Assembly: GCA_013398275.1 (NCBI GenBank)
Contig: VZSE01013530.1
Coordinates: 2,542,001-2,606,000 of the forward strand
DNA length: 64,000 bases
Source of the DNA: Promerops cafer
Taxonomy: Eukaryota > Chordata > Aves > Passeriformes > Nectariniidae
Direction of reading: 5' to 3'
A program made the position numbers and the translations under genes. Below, piece after piece: positions 11,409 through 23,800 of this stretch. Positions within the stretch are counted from its first letter, which is position 1. Each line of letters opens with the position of its first letter. The notes below the pieces were generated by a model. That model ran no database searches and was not told the origin of the DNA. It saw nothing but the letters and a program-made list of their open reading frames with translations.

Positions 11409-11600
11409 GTCAACTCAGTCTGATGGGTGACAGAAGAACAGGAGGACACTCCTTTTAATTGAGTCTTCACAAAATTCCCATTCTAATATGGAAAAACCCA
11501 ATTATAAAACTGATACCAGGTGCCCACTATTTTTTCCCATAGCTTGGACAGCATTTTAAGAAATCAAACATGGAATTGAGTCACTTACTTCAGTGACTTT
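11409..11600 (-). promoter_or_regulatory. IL9 proximal promoter
   Basis: Read toward the gene: a perfect AP-1 site TGAGTCA (11577-11583), a GGAAAAA NFAT-type core on the plus strand (starting at 11490), a TTATAA-containing stretch (about 11495-11507), a GGGAATTTT half-match to an NF-kB site (about 11471-11480), and a TATA-like AATTAAAAGG (11460-11451) about 45-50 nt before the ATG. A start site near 11420-11430 would give a very short 5'UTR, as in mammalian IL9. AP-1, NFAT and NF-kB are established regulators of T-cell cytokine genes. These individual sites are motif matches only. Confidence 0.5.
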
Positions 11601-14600
11601 AGTACTGCGGAAATTCACAAATGCTCCTCAGAAGTGATTAATTTGAACATTATGATATCACACCCCAGCAGGAAACAATGGTTAAAAAAATCTATGAAAG
11701 CTTTTTTTTTTTTTTTTTCAATTGTGGGGTTTGCCTCCTGTACTTATGTAAATTATAGTTACATGAAAGCAAAGAGACAATAATGTTTCAGCATTGCCAA
11801 AGTTCCTGAGAAAGCAAACTGATTTGCTGCAGGGGGGCTTTCCCCCCAGATTCAGAGCAGGACCTTGCTCAAAGGAAGCTGGTGGCATTGCAGGGGTCTG
11901 CGGAGCAGACAGACAGACGGATGAAGCCGTGGAGCACTGCCTGGACAAGCTGTCACGCTGAGTTACAGCTGCTGCATGCAGAGAGCAATCCCACAGTCCT
12001 GGATGTCACCTCTGCTGAGTGCACGTGCACCAGTGTGCGGCTGAGCGAGGGGCACTCAGCGTGCAGACAGGCCTGCGTCCCACCCACTGCCTTTGGAGCT
12101 GAAAGGACTGGATGCAAAAGTAGTCCTAGCAAACCCAAATGGTATTAACTTGGAAATTCTCTCAGGTGGCCTCTCCAAATACAGCTGAGTGTTGGTGAGA
12201 GCTCTCCCTGGCCACAGAAGTTTCCTTATTGCAAGTTGCACACCTTGGCAGAGCAAGTGGTAGCCCATCAGATTTCTTTTAAATCCCCAGGGTTGACTTC
12301 TAAGCATTCCTTCTGTTTGCCACAAGTCCCATTATGCCTTAAAAGTCTCATCCAAAAGCTTGAAACTTCTTCAAGTCAGTCTGGCTGAAGAATAAGTGTG
12401 ATCCCTCTGGAAACTGTCCTGGAAAAAGAAAACACTGAGCTGCAGTTAGCTGATTTTTCTCTGGCATTTGCCAACCAGCAACATGTTCACGTGGCTGAGT
12501 GCGGCTCCGCTGCCAGCAAGGGGAGCAGAGGAGGACCTGCCTGCTGCTCCTGCCCCTGCCTCCCTGCCTGCCCACCAGCATCTCCTCTGGGCTGGGCAGG
12601 ATGCTTCCTGCCTTTTCACTGCAATTTGTTCTTGGGTGATTCAGTGTGGAAAGTGTACAGAGCCCATAATTAGGACCTTTCCATACACGAGATGTAGTTA
12701 GGGACATTGGGCAGTGAGCAGATCAGATAACTTCTTCCCAGGCCAGTAGCCCAAAAGGCAAGGTCTGTAGTTTTGTTCCTTAGTGCAAATCAGAATGGCA
12801 GAGCTTCCAGAGCTGCTTCTGAGTTGCTCCCATGCCCGTGGTTCCTCCTTGCCCACGGTCACTCTCTGCCAGCAGTGCCAGCACTATCTCTACATCTTTG
12901 CATTTTTATTTGATTGCTTAGTGAGATCTGTCTCACACTGTTGTTGCTTCAGGCTAAATGAGTCGTCAGAGAAGCTGCATTCAATTTACAGTGAAAGAGA
13001 AATCACCAGAATACAAACTGGCAGTGAAAGATCTTTCATGTATTGGTTAGAGCTGAGGTGGATGAGATGCAGGAGCGAGTGACACCAGTTGCAGCTTCTC
13101 TTTGGAGAGTTTAGGCTCTCTTCTGGCATTTAGAGGTTGATACAAGGCTGTAGAAATTAATATCTGTTGCCATCGCAGCAAAAAGACTAGCTTTTTAATA
13201 GAATCTTCAAACGTTTAGCTTTGATATTTTAAAAATATTCATTATGATGACAAGCTGCAGCAATGACAAATGGTTGTCATTTGCCAGTTAATTTTTTGTC
13301 CTCATGTCTAGGTAGCTGATCATCTACTCTTCTCCTTTAATCTCTCTTTCAGCAACACAGACCAAAATGTGGAGAGGAAATAAAAGTCTTTCATCCATTG
13401 CTCAAAAAAATGAAATAAAGATCACCAGCCTTAAAGGTACTGGGAACAGTAGCCCATAGAAACATCCCCTATGTTGCCATGGGGACACCTGAGTAGAGAA
13501 ACTCTCTGTGGTCAGCCTGGGGCAGAGCCACACAGCAGCAGATGGAGTATCCCAAGTCCTGCCACTTCCCTTCACGCTGAGGAACGCAGTGAGCAGGGTG
13601 AAGTGGAGGAGCAGAGTAAGGAGGGAGTAGACAGCTCCATCACCACGGGTACTGCCAGCACCAGGGCAGCCCATCAACTTTCAAGTGATGGGATATTAAG
13701 ATTCCAGCCCTGAACAGATTGTTTGGAAAAGGTGAATATATAAAAGTCTCCAGTGTATTTCTATGGTCTCTTACAGGCAGTTTGTTCTGGCTCTTTTGGG
13801 GACTCTAATGTCCTGCACATTTTTGTTTTATGTGTAAATACTTTGGGATATATATTTTCTTATAATGCCTTTACTTTGATGCTAAATTCAATGGCCAGAA
13901 ATGCTGCACAAAACATCCAATTTCCAGATCAATATTTTAACCTGGTTAGCATAAAGCTCCAGAGTCTGAGTTCTCATGAGTTCTCATAAAGGAGAATTTG
14001 CATCCCCGTGTAGAGTTTTTAAGACTCTCTACACATTTTCGGTTTTCTAATGTAGAAAAAAACAATTCCCTGCAGAGGAAAAACACCCAGGTAACAAACC
14101 AGTTTGTTTTACGTTTGCTGTGTGCACTGATTAAGATAGAAGGGATGCAAAGACCGCAAATGAAGAGATGCTATTCATAGTTTCATTTTCCAGAGATAAG
14201 GTGGCTTGAAGTATTTTTTTCCCTTTGTCTTAGATAAAGATGACATATGCTAATGTAGAAATCAAGGAAAATAGGGGCATTCTAATCCCTTTGTGAAAGG
14301 GTAAACCATAGCATAGTAATAGCCAGATTACTTATAACAGAAAGGCATCAAACCCTGATGAACATTTCAGATCAGGGAACATTTCAGATTCAATCCAATC
14401 CAAGAGGATAGTGCACCCCCTGAGAGCCACATGCTGTGCTCTGCCCTAGCAGATGGACCACAGGATGTCCTCAGGACTCACATTAGCTTCTGTAGATAAT
14501 GGAGCTCTCATTACTACCAGAAGAGTTTTAATTAATTTGAAACCATTTAAGCTTATTAACAAACACTAGTGGCACTCCAGAGCTGTGAGAGGGGAGAGCA

Positions 14601-16328
14601 CATGAGAGAGACCTTCAGAGCTGCAAGTCCTCTTTGTTTCATGCACTAGTGCAGTCACCAGAGCTGGCCTGGGCTGAGCCAAGCTTTCCATGTTGCAATG
14701 ATATTTAACAAGAGCCGAGACATCTAAAAGAAGAAAGCAACAGGCCAGGCATAATGTGTGTCATGCATATTGAAAATGCTTCCCACAACCAATCATCTCT
14801 AAAAGCAGGCAGAAGGCAGCAGGAATTGACCATAGAGGTCACCAGTTCTCTTGTATTTTAAGATTTTTCCCAGTGTCTTCTTCCAGTGTCTTCTTTTGTG
14901 GCCTGACCGCTTTCATACCAGGAAAGGGAAACACTGAGCGCTCGCACATCAGAAGTCCACTCACCCTTCCTTGCTTGTCCCACTGTGTGGTGACCCTGTG
15001 TGCTGGATTTCCCACTCAGCACAGCATGCAGAGGGAGGCTGAACATGCAGGACAGAGAGACAGCACAAGGCATTCACTCCATGGCTGCGTTAGAGCTCTT
15101 CACCAGCCAGGCCCACGGCACAGCTCACTTTTCGTGCTGGAAGTGTTGAAAATCCACCTGCAGGCTGCTCGATGGAAACACAGCAATAGTAATTTAACAG
15201 CGAAGCAGGGACAGATATTGGTTCCCACCTGATTGCATAAGTAAGAACAAGCTGGCCCTTATCCATGAGAATTGGCAGGATTTCTATACCATGTGTTTCT
15301 ATACTGTGTGTGAAGTAGGCTACATTAATGCTAAAATGTTTTGAAACATGGGAGAATAGAGCAGTCCATGAAGATGAGCTAAGTCCTGGTGCTTTCACAG
15401 AGGTGAGGCCATGCAGGTGCCAGTTTGATGCAGCAGGTGTTGGTGGCAGGGCAGTCTTAATGTGTTTTTTCCCACTTGCAAGGTTCTGGTTTCTCCAGAT
15501 CTTTCTCCTTATGACTCAGTGTTATCCATTGCTTTCTCCATCACTCAAAGAGGACCTTTGTATTCTCTTCAGGGACTGGGTGTTGTGCAGCCCAGTAGCC
15601 TTAGAATTTCACTCTTACTAAGCAAGGATTTCTTGATGTATCCAGCACTTTATATCTTATAGTGAAACTGCACATGGGACTTCTAAAACCCCTTAAAAAA
15701 CATGCTTCTGCTGCACAAGTGGCTCCTAACAGGTTGGTTGTTCCACTTGTGTCTGATTCTGGATCTGTCACAGGATCCAGTTTAGGAAAACTGCCTTGAA
15801 AATCAGGGTGGCTACTTAAATTTCCCCTCACTTGATAGCTTCATTCCTTTTGGAGCCTGTCTCTGGAAGGATCCTCCACATACTGCTTATCTAAGCTGGC
15901 AGTGATCAGTCTGTGCATTACTGCAGGAGCATATATAGGAAGAAGATGGCTTTAGAGAGAGGAAGCTTTTCTTGTGCAGTGTACATTCAATTTAGCACTT
16001 GAACTTCTTCCCACTTGTCTCTTTGGGTCTCATCATTTTTCTGGCTCTACAATTTAGTTTTTTCTTCGCAAGTACAAGGCAGGCATTGGCCTTCTTGGCT
16101 GACATGAATGCCACGCCTAGGAGAAGAATCTCTGCTATAACAACCTCTGTGACGAAACAGCTTCAGATAAACCAAAGAGATATATCTTAATGCCTGCGAA
16201 GACGTCACCACTCCTCTGTCTCAGAAAAAGAGAAACTGAGATGTGGACTGTGATCTTGCCTTCCCCTGTGGTGGGGAAACACCAGGGACTCCGAGGCATG
16301 AGAAAATCTCAGCCTGGCCTAGAGCCAT
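11601..16328. other. Intergenic upstream of IL9
   Basis: A run of about 19 T residues at 11701-11719 is the only simple repeat. The short overlapping frames on both strands (11.7-12.7 kb and 13.4-13.7 kb) are not protein-like. A small duplication of 'ccagtgtcttctt' occurs near 14870-14895. Distal IL9 enhancers could lie here, but none can be recognised by eye. Confidence 0.45.
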
Positions 16329-16420
16329 CATAAAATCATTTAGGTTGGAAAAGACCTTTACAGGCAGGGTTTCAGTGGGTGCTAAAACTGCTGGGCAGCA
16401 CCAGCCTCTTCCCACTCTAC
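16329..16420 (-). mobile_element. CR1 LINE 3' fragment
   Basis: Antisense CR1 end: 'taaaatcatttaggttggaa' followed by 'aagaccttta' is the reverse complement of the CR1 tail. The rest is diverged, so the right boundary is uncertain. Confidence 0.75.
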
Positions 16421-17381
16421 ACACCATTGACATCACAAAGGTTCTCCCAGCCCCAAAGACCTTCTTCCAGGTCAGGGCTGTTTTTTAGATTTTCACTGGG
16501 AAATTGGTTCCTGTTTGATGGGGTTTTTTTCAATGAAGGAAATAAGCTGCTGTTACCACTTTTTCCTTTCATATCACTAAATAGTTTATAAAGTGTGAAA
16601 AACAGCCTGCATCTCATTAAGTAATACAGGCTGTTGTAAGAGCTGGAATGCCACCAGAGACATGAAAGTTGGGCAATTACAGACTTATTTGAGGGATGAC
16701 AGGTCTGAATATGCTTTCATAATCCAGGCAACAAACACATAGAAGTATGTATCCTGGTTCTTCTGGTCTCCCGTCTCATTTTTTGACAACTTCAGGATTT
16801 ACTGCATTTATTTTGGAAATGAGGGGCTCTGTAAACACCTTGAACAACCTACCAAGCAGATGGCTTCTACCACTCCAGCATGTGTGTGGAACATGCCACT
16901 GATGGCAGGTCAGTACAGACACAGCACTGACAAGGGAGCGGGGTCTATATTCTGAATTCTATTGACACAGGGGTTTTCTTTCTTGTAATTCAGAGACAAA
17001 ATCACCAACATATGTAATCAGTGCCCCACTGAATCAGCTGTGTGTGTGTTTGTCAGTCTGCCTCCCAGGAAAGGCTGTTTTAAACTCCCATCATCAGGTC
17101 CTTAAAAAATTCTTTGGAGATCCTAATTTCTAGCCATCGATAATGATACTGATATTATTTCCAAAAATTAATGCATTTGTTATATCATGCAGAAGATTAT
17201 TCACAAGACACAGACTTGTCAAGTCTCTGTGTGTATAAATTTTAATTGCCATCCCTCATCTTTGGGACATGGGGCTGGCCCCCTGTGGTGTCACACAGCC
17301 CTGGACCTCTTTCACTGGTGACACAGCCACACAGTCACTACTAGAGCAAGACTAGACTGTCTATCAGTCTCCATGTGCAGG

Positions 17382-17520
17382 GATCATAGACCCATAGAAG
17401 GGTTTGTGTTGGAAAGGACCTTGAAGCTCATCTCCTTCCAACCCACTTACCATGGGCAGGGACACCTTCTGCTAAAGCCGGGCCCTGTCCAGCCTGGCCT
17501 TGAGCACTTCCCAGGGGTGT
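17382..17520 (-). mobile_element. CR1 LINE 3' fragment
   Basis: Antisense CR1: 'tcatagacccatagaaggg', 'gttggaaaggaccttgaagc', 'ccttccaacccacttaccat', 'gggcagggacacctt' and 'cagcctggccttgagcact' are standard blocks. It is 5'-truncated and non-coding; the 164-codon frame over it is a repeat artefact. Confidence 0.9.
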
Positions 17521-20459
17521 CATCGGTCACAGGGGGGTATCACAGAGTGCTGTGCCTCAAAAGCTGCTTGTCCCAACCCAAGGTGTCCTTGGTCACCAGC
17601 AGTGGCCCAGAGGCAGCTGAATCTCCTTCACAGTGGCCTGTGCTGCTGTCACCCTTGAAACCCTCGTGCTCCAGCCCGGAGCTGCTTTGCCTCTTTTGTG
17701 GTTTGTCTGTGAATGCTAATGGGGTGATGCACTGGTTAACCAGTGTGTCCAGGGCTTGCCTTCAGTGCTGCCAGACCAGGGCAGCTTTTGGCAGGGCAGG
17801 GTCACCCCAAAATCATCTAGAGGCTGTCCAGCGTGGGGCTGCCCATGGGGAAGGGAATGTGTGCTAGTTGGGCAGCAGAATGGACGAGTCACAGAGGGGT
17901 TGCTTGGCAGCTCCAGTGAGCAACACATGCCCTGCCAGGGATGAGGATGCCATCAAGTGGCCAAAGCTTTATATTCACTTCCCACTTGATCTTCATGATT
18001 TTATATTTATGTTATTTATATTTATATCATATATATTATTATTTAGAGAAGCTTTCTGCCCTCTGCTCCCTTTCCACACCAAGTTGCCCACAGCTCTCTC
18101 TGACAGCTCCTTCTGGCAGGTGTGTGCCACGCGAGAGTTTTGTCCAGGCAAATCCTGGGCTCCAATCTCAAAATTGGTTTAATTGGATGAATAATATTAT
18201 GAAATATCACCATGCAATTCCAACATGGGTTTCAGGGCTTTACACCCAGAGAGCACTGAATGGATCGAACCTGGGCACCATGAGGGCAGGATCATGCAGA
18301 TACACAGCTTTTTGTGAACTCACCAGTTTAATTCATTCATGATCCATTTTACATTAAGAAGGCAGATGAACACACCATTTATTTGCATTAAAAAATAGTC
18401 TGCCCAACTATTATCCCTGGAGACACATGATATTATCCATCTAAAAAACATGTTTTACATACATGCATTAAAATAGGCAACATGAAAAGGATGAATCCTT
18501 AAATGCAGCCAGTAACAAATACTTGTGTGAAGGCTCATCAATTTTTTCCATATTGTTTATCAAAAACAGTTCCATGTATCCTAAAGAACGTCAAAGGCAC
18601 TGAGAGCCTTTTGAGATGAAGCAACACCAGCTGTTTCTTCCCCATTTTAAGGCCAGTTCTGGGAGCACCCACACTTCTGTTTTTAATCTGGGCCCCAGTG
18701 ATGAGGAGCCCAAAGAAGGTGACCCCATTTCCAAGTACTGCTCCAGACCCAAAGTTTTAGGCACTTTCTGCTGAGATCTTCAAGTGTTGTGACCAATTCC
18801 CCCATTCATCCAGGGAAGAGGACATAGGAGTTTCTCTTTCCTTCTCCTCATTTTATGGAGGAAACCTGGACAGCTGCTCCACATTGTCTTCAGAAACCTG
18901 TTTTTGAAGGTATCTGCTGAAACTGCAATCACTGGGCTTTTCTCCTAGAGCTCTTCTCCAAAGAAGAGCTGTTCCTGTAGAACATTTCCCAGAAGAAGTG
19001 TTGTCCTAGATTATTCGCCCATGTCATGTGTCCCTCTGCAGGTGAGCCCCCTTGGCCTCTCCTGCCAGTGCCACCAGAGTCCTCTTGTCACAGCAAAGCT
19101 GGTTCTTCTTGGGCTTTGGCATCAAAAGCTCCATGCTTAGAAAATAAATCATAAGGATATTTAACAGCATAAAGAGAAATAATCATGATGTAAAAGATCT
19201 TGGAATAACTGAGAGGCTGAGGTAGACCAAAGAGAGACTGAACCTGCCCCAGTGCTCTCAGTGGGATTCCAGCAAAGAGCTGGAGGTCTGAAGTATACTG
19301 TGTCCTAAAGAGACTTTCTTTGGTGATGGTCTGCTCACAGCTACAAAGTGATGTCTGCAGGTTTTGGCAGCTGGCAAGTCATGTCAGAGAGCTCAGAAGG
19401 TCTAATGAGATACCTCAAGCTGGTCCCTGGAGAGCTGCACCAGGAAAGCTGTGTAAATTAATAGGCAGCCTTCTATATGAAATGCAAACTTGTTTTATTA
19501 TTTTCTGTATACAAAAAGCAGCTTAGTCTCTGAATTTAACATCCTCCTGTTTCCCAATTTAATTTATACCTTGGATAACAGACTGAAGTTGTTGAAGCCT
19601 TTACATTTTTCATGATAATGTGTTAAATTGTGCCAAAATGTGCTGTAGAACACAAGTGTTTGTATGGGAGGAGTCACCCACTTCCTTGAACCTGAAAGCA
19701 GGCTAGGATTTGGTGGGAATCCAGAAGAAGCACCTGTGTACCCTCCGCATTTCCTCCATCCCTTGTTCACCAAAGACGACGAGTGTTATAACGCCGTGTT
19801 GTACAGAAGACGCTCCCTTGGTGATTTGAGGTGGGCTGGGTTTGGGTACATCCCTTGGGAAAGGGAAGTTGTCTTCCTGGTTCAATAGAAAAAATGTCGT
19901 TGGTGAAGAAGCCCACCACCGCCACCAGAATTACTAAGGTGCTCTTAGTCAACAGTGAAAGATTTGATAATAAAATAGTCTTTGGATTTGATTGAGCTGG
20001 TGCGATTTTCGGAGCCTCCACGGACCACGTGTCCACAGCAGTTGCTGTAGGTGCAGGATGGGAGCCTTTGGTCAGAGCAGCTGAGCCCTCACCAACACCA
20101 CACTGCTGATCTGGCTCAGGAAAGTAGGAGACTTTCTGGTCTTCTTGGCAACACTTTTGAAATAAGAAAGGAGATTTATGAAGTACTGCAGAAAACAGCA
20201 AAGATGGCCAAGAAAAATCTTAAGTATCTAACTGCTAAAAAAGTTTCTTTTATCAGATATTTTTAATGCTGCTCCTTTTTGCAACTCCAAGTTAATGAGG
20301 GAAAGAGTGAAAGGCACTTGATAGTCAAGGCACTTTGAAAGAGCTTAATTTCATATCTTTGGGGGTGGAACAAGTGAGGAAAGAATACTGTGCAGGGACT
20401 ATAGTAAAAATGATATTTCAAAACTTATAAAATATTAGAGGATAATCTCCTTTCAAATT
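17521..20459. other. Intergenic between IL9 and SLC25A48
   Basis: No gene supported. The 144-codon minus frame at 19767-20201 contains a hydrophobic segment (STLVILVAVVGFF) but no family motif, and no splice or promoter context backs it. About 17.98-18.55 kb is AT-rich single-copy sequence. Confidence 0.45.
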
Positions 20460-20465
20460 TTTATT
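20460..20465 (-). terminator. Candidate SLC25A48 poly(A) signal
   Basis: An AATAAA hexamer on the minus strand about 270 nt after the SLC25A48 stop codon. Other AATAAA-like hexamers lie further downstream (about 19.49 kb), so the true 3' end is unproven. Confidence 0.4.
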
Positions 20466-20734
20466 TCTGATTGATATTAATTAAAATAATCACTACAATC
20501 AGAACAGATTACAGTGAAGCTCCAGGAGATGTGGACTGAAACTAAGATCCATTGGCACATTTGCAGTCTGCTCTGAATCCCACAGACCCAAGCTGTGTTT
20601 GGCTATTCAGGTGTAGGTACCCATGTAAGTTATATGACTTCCAGAGTCTCTATACAATTGCAACTCTATTTGATTCAAAGATTACTTCAGTAATTTTAAT
20701 AAAGCTAGAGGGTCTTTATGTGCTGACCTGGAAG

Positions 20735-20857
20735 TTAGGGATTGGTCTCAGTTTGGCATCTTTTCATTGCTTTGAGAGAAAGTTCATAGCCAAGAAACAT
20801 GGCTGCACTCGATGGGAATCCTCTCACTGTGTTGACCATGAGGCCCCTACAAAAGAC
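20735..20857 (-). CDS. SLC25A48: SLC25A48 exon 7 (C-terminus and stop)
   Basis: 123 nt: 40 residues and TAA (20737-20735), acceptor 'ccattcccaacag'. It begins VFCRGLMVNTVRGFP, against human VFFRGITVNAVRGFP, and contains AAMFLGYELSLKAM, the last transmembrane helix region. It lies 2.3 kb from exon 6 and is short, so it is easily missed. Confidence 0.93.
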   Translation of the reverse strand, partial: VFCRGLMVNTVRGFPSSAAMFLGYELSLKAMKRCQTETNP

Positions 20858-23800
20858 CTGTTGGGAATGGAGTAAGATTAGAGCATGGGAATATATGGAC
20901 TATCTTAAGAAGAGGAAGAAACATTGAATGAAGTAATGGTGGGATTCTGAAGGACCAAATCTTTTGGGTTTGCTTGGAAGATACACTCCCACTGCTGGTC
21001 TGAGCTGAGGTCTGCACTGGGGAAGGGGAACAGTGGCAGGAGTCACTGGTTTGGTATCACTGTGCTCCTCGCTACAAGCACCACACCCCGGTGTGTGCGA
21101 GGATGTGCACAGACTGCTCACTTTGGGGTGAGTCTGCCCACAATATGATGGCTCCAGGGGGTATCTCTGCTGGCCTATTTCTCACAAAGTCACTCCATTA
21201 ACCGCCAAGGATCACCACCACAAGTCACTAATCTAAACATCACGAGTTCAGAATAGATGTGAAAAGGAACATCAGCAATCAAACCCCTTTCCAGACTTTA
21301 TAATGGCAAAGTTCCCACAGATACTGTAAAAAAATATGAAAAATCATGGCCCTGAGATCAGAAGCCCTTAGATTTAAGCATATAACCAATTTTTCCCCTG
21401 AAATTACTGAACTCTACTAAACATCATCGTATCTTTTGTCCAATAATTCCTAAGCATAGTGCTGACTTGGTTGTGACAGAATCAAAGTATGTTCACATAG
21501 TTTAGATAAAGCCTGCAATGTGAAATTGCAGTGTTTGGACATTTAGGATATTATTTGATTTATTGGGATGTTTTATTTTGTTAGGAAAGAGAAGTTTCTG
21601 GGAGGAAATTCAATGTTTTTGCATTATCCATAAAGTAACACAAGAGACCCAAGTTAAATAATAATGAAGATTTAGGATGAAAAGTCCAGGGGCATAAATT
21701 TTTCTTATCAGAATGAACACACCTGGCTATGGAGAAAGACAAGGGTATAGTTGTGTTTCTTTGTGTACATCAGGCAGTTATTTCCAGCACTGAGAATGCT
21801 GTTCCTTTGTCCCAGAATGAAAACATCCAGCCCTGGGTTTGCCATTTGTCAGTTGTGAGTCTCCCAACATTTAAAAATATTTTCCTTACGGGAGCAGGAT
21901 CCAGTCTTGCTATCAACTAATTACTCATTCCTACTGATGGCTTTGGGGCAGGTGCCAGATGTGATGCCAGAAAAACTACAAGAAATACAGAAGTCCACCA
22001 GAAAACTCTTTTAGTTGTTAATTCAGACAGGGCAAGGAGGGCAGAGGATGAGGATGAGAATGGAGAGAGAAGGGAAAACCCATGGAAATTCCCGTTTCAG
22101 CCACCCTGCTGTGAAAGTGCACACCAAGTGGAATGCACAAGGCAGGTACCCTAGAGCCTGGGCACCCCATCCCCCATCTCACTGTCCAAGCACCGTCCTC
22201 AGCATCTCTCCAGGTGCTTGTGCTTCACATGAATGTGACTTTCTTTACTCAGTGGCAAAAGCTGAACCAGACCACAGGCTTCTGTGACAGCTGGCATAAC
22301 ATAGTGGCATGTTGGCAAATACTGAAATCACCCTGACTTGTGATTTTGCAGGTTATTTTCCTGTTTGTAACTTGTTACATTACTCTCAGAATGTGAAAAT
22401 TAACATTTTGGAGCTAAGAGGCCACATGCTGTTCTGAAGATAAATACAGATTTATTTCAATATCAGAAGACGTTTCTTCTGCAACCATGCCGTGGCAACA
22501 CAACAAAGCTGCAGACCTTTATTCTCTGCCATTCACATTTAACTGAGGCAAAGTTTGCAGGTAGAACAAATATCTTTTATTACACTAACAGACAAAGTCA
22601 GAAAAGGGAGGTAAGTTGTTTGGCACGCAGCCCTTCTTCATGTTTGAAACTAAAGCAATTCCAATATAAGAACGCTGACAATCAACTCTATCTTGGTGCA
22701 AAATGAGGGCGAGCAGAGCAAAAGCAGCAGTAGTTCCACCAAAGCATTGCCCAAGGTGACCAGATACACCCAGAGTGCCAGGACAGGCCCACCAGAATCA
22801 GTTTATTGACACCAAAGTCAATGGGAAACATTTGACCTCTGCATTTTGCAGAAGAATCACAGAGGTAAGACTTTCTACCTCTGGTTTATGATAAGTCAAA
22901 TTATATCCATGATTAAGTGCAGTAACATGAAATGTTGTTTGAGGTTAGTTACACCAGTAGTGTGTGACCCCCAGTCATTCATGTCTTCATTATGTAACAT
23001 GCATTATTACTTTCACTATTTTGGTTTAGAAGGAATCTACACTACAATTACCTGCTGCCATTATAATAATTTAGCACTAACTGGCTTTAGCTGTCTCTCA
23101 ACACTGCAGATAGGTTAACAGCCACTGTATTTTCCAATTGACAGTTAAATACCTAATAACCAGGTTTAACTTCTGATGTCACTTACTTTTAAGCCCTCGT
23201 TCTGGTAGCTCTGCAACATGCAGTCAAGGGTCCCTTTGTACTGGTTTAAATAAACTCCATCTGCCTGAAGTCGACTTTTCACAACATCCATTGGAGTACA
23301 TACTGCCCAGGAAACGGCTCCTGGAAAAATGCAGAAGTATTTGAATAATTCCTTCTCTATACTTCCTTGCCCGCAGGTCAGTGAACTCAGAAATTCACAT
23401 CTATCACATCATATTCATGCGATTTTCGTGTCAGGGCATTCACCCTGCTCAGGCACAGAAAGAGTATTTCTGGGAGAAAGTTCCCTGTTTCTGGAAGAAG
23501 TGTTCAGGTTTTGGAGGTTATGCAGCTGATCAGATGCAGGAAACTCAAGAGGGGCTTCTCCAGCTGCAAATAAATCTTCTGCTGTGTTTCTGGCGGAACG
23601 TGAACATGCCATGGGAAGAGCCTGAGCTGCCGCTTGGGATGATTTCAGAAAAAACTGAGTCTTCTGATAATTCCATTGTAAAGCAAACTTTGAGCTGAGG
23701 ATACAAATAACAGGTAGGTGCATCTCAGGCTGCCAGGATTAGGCTCCAGACAGCGAGATACCCTGTCATTCCTCTAAAGAAATGCCTATTTCCATTGATC

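Noticed and set aside
11701..11719. Poly-T run as the tail of a retrotransposed gene
   Set aside because: No coding-like sequence or target-site duplication adjoins it, so it is treated as a simple homopolymer.
17373..17867. 164-codon plus-strand frame
   Set aside because: Starts in a CR1 fragment; repeat-derived.
19767..20201. 144-codon minus-strand frame with one hydrophobic segment
   Set aside because: A single hydrophobic run is weak evidence. It lies beyond the candidate poly(A) signal of SLC25A48 and lacks splice sites or a family match.
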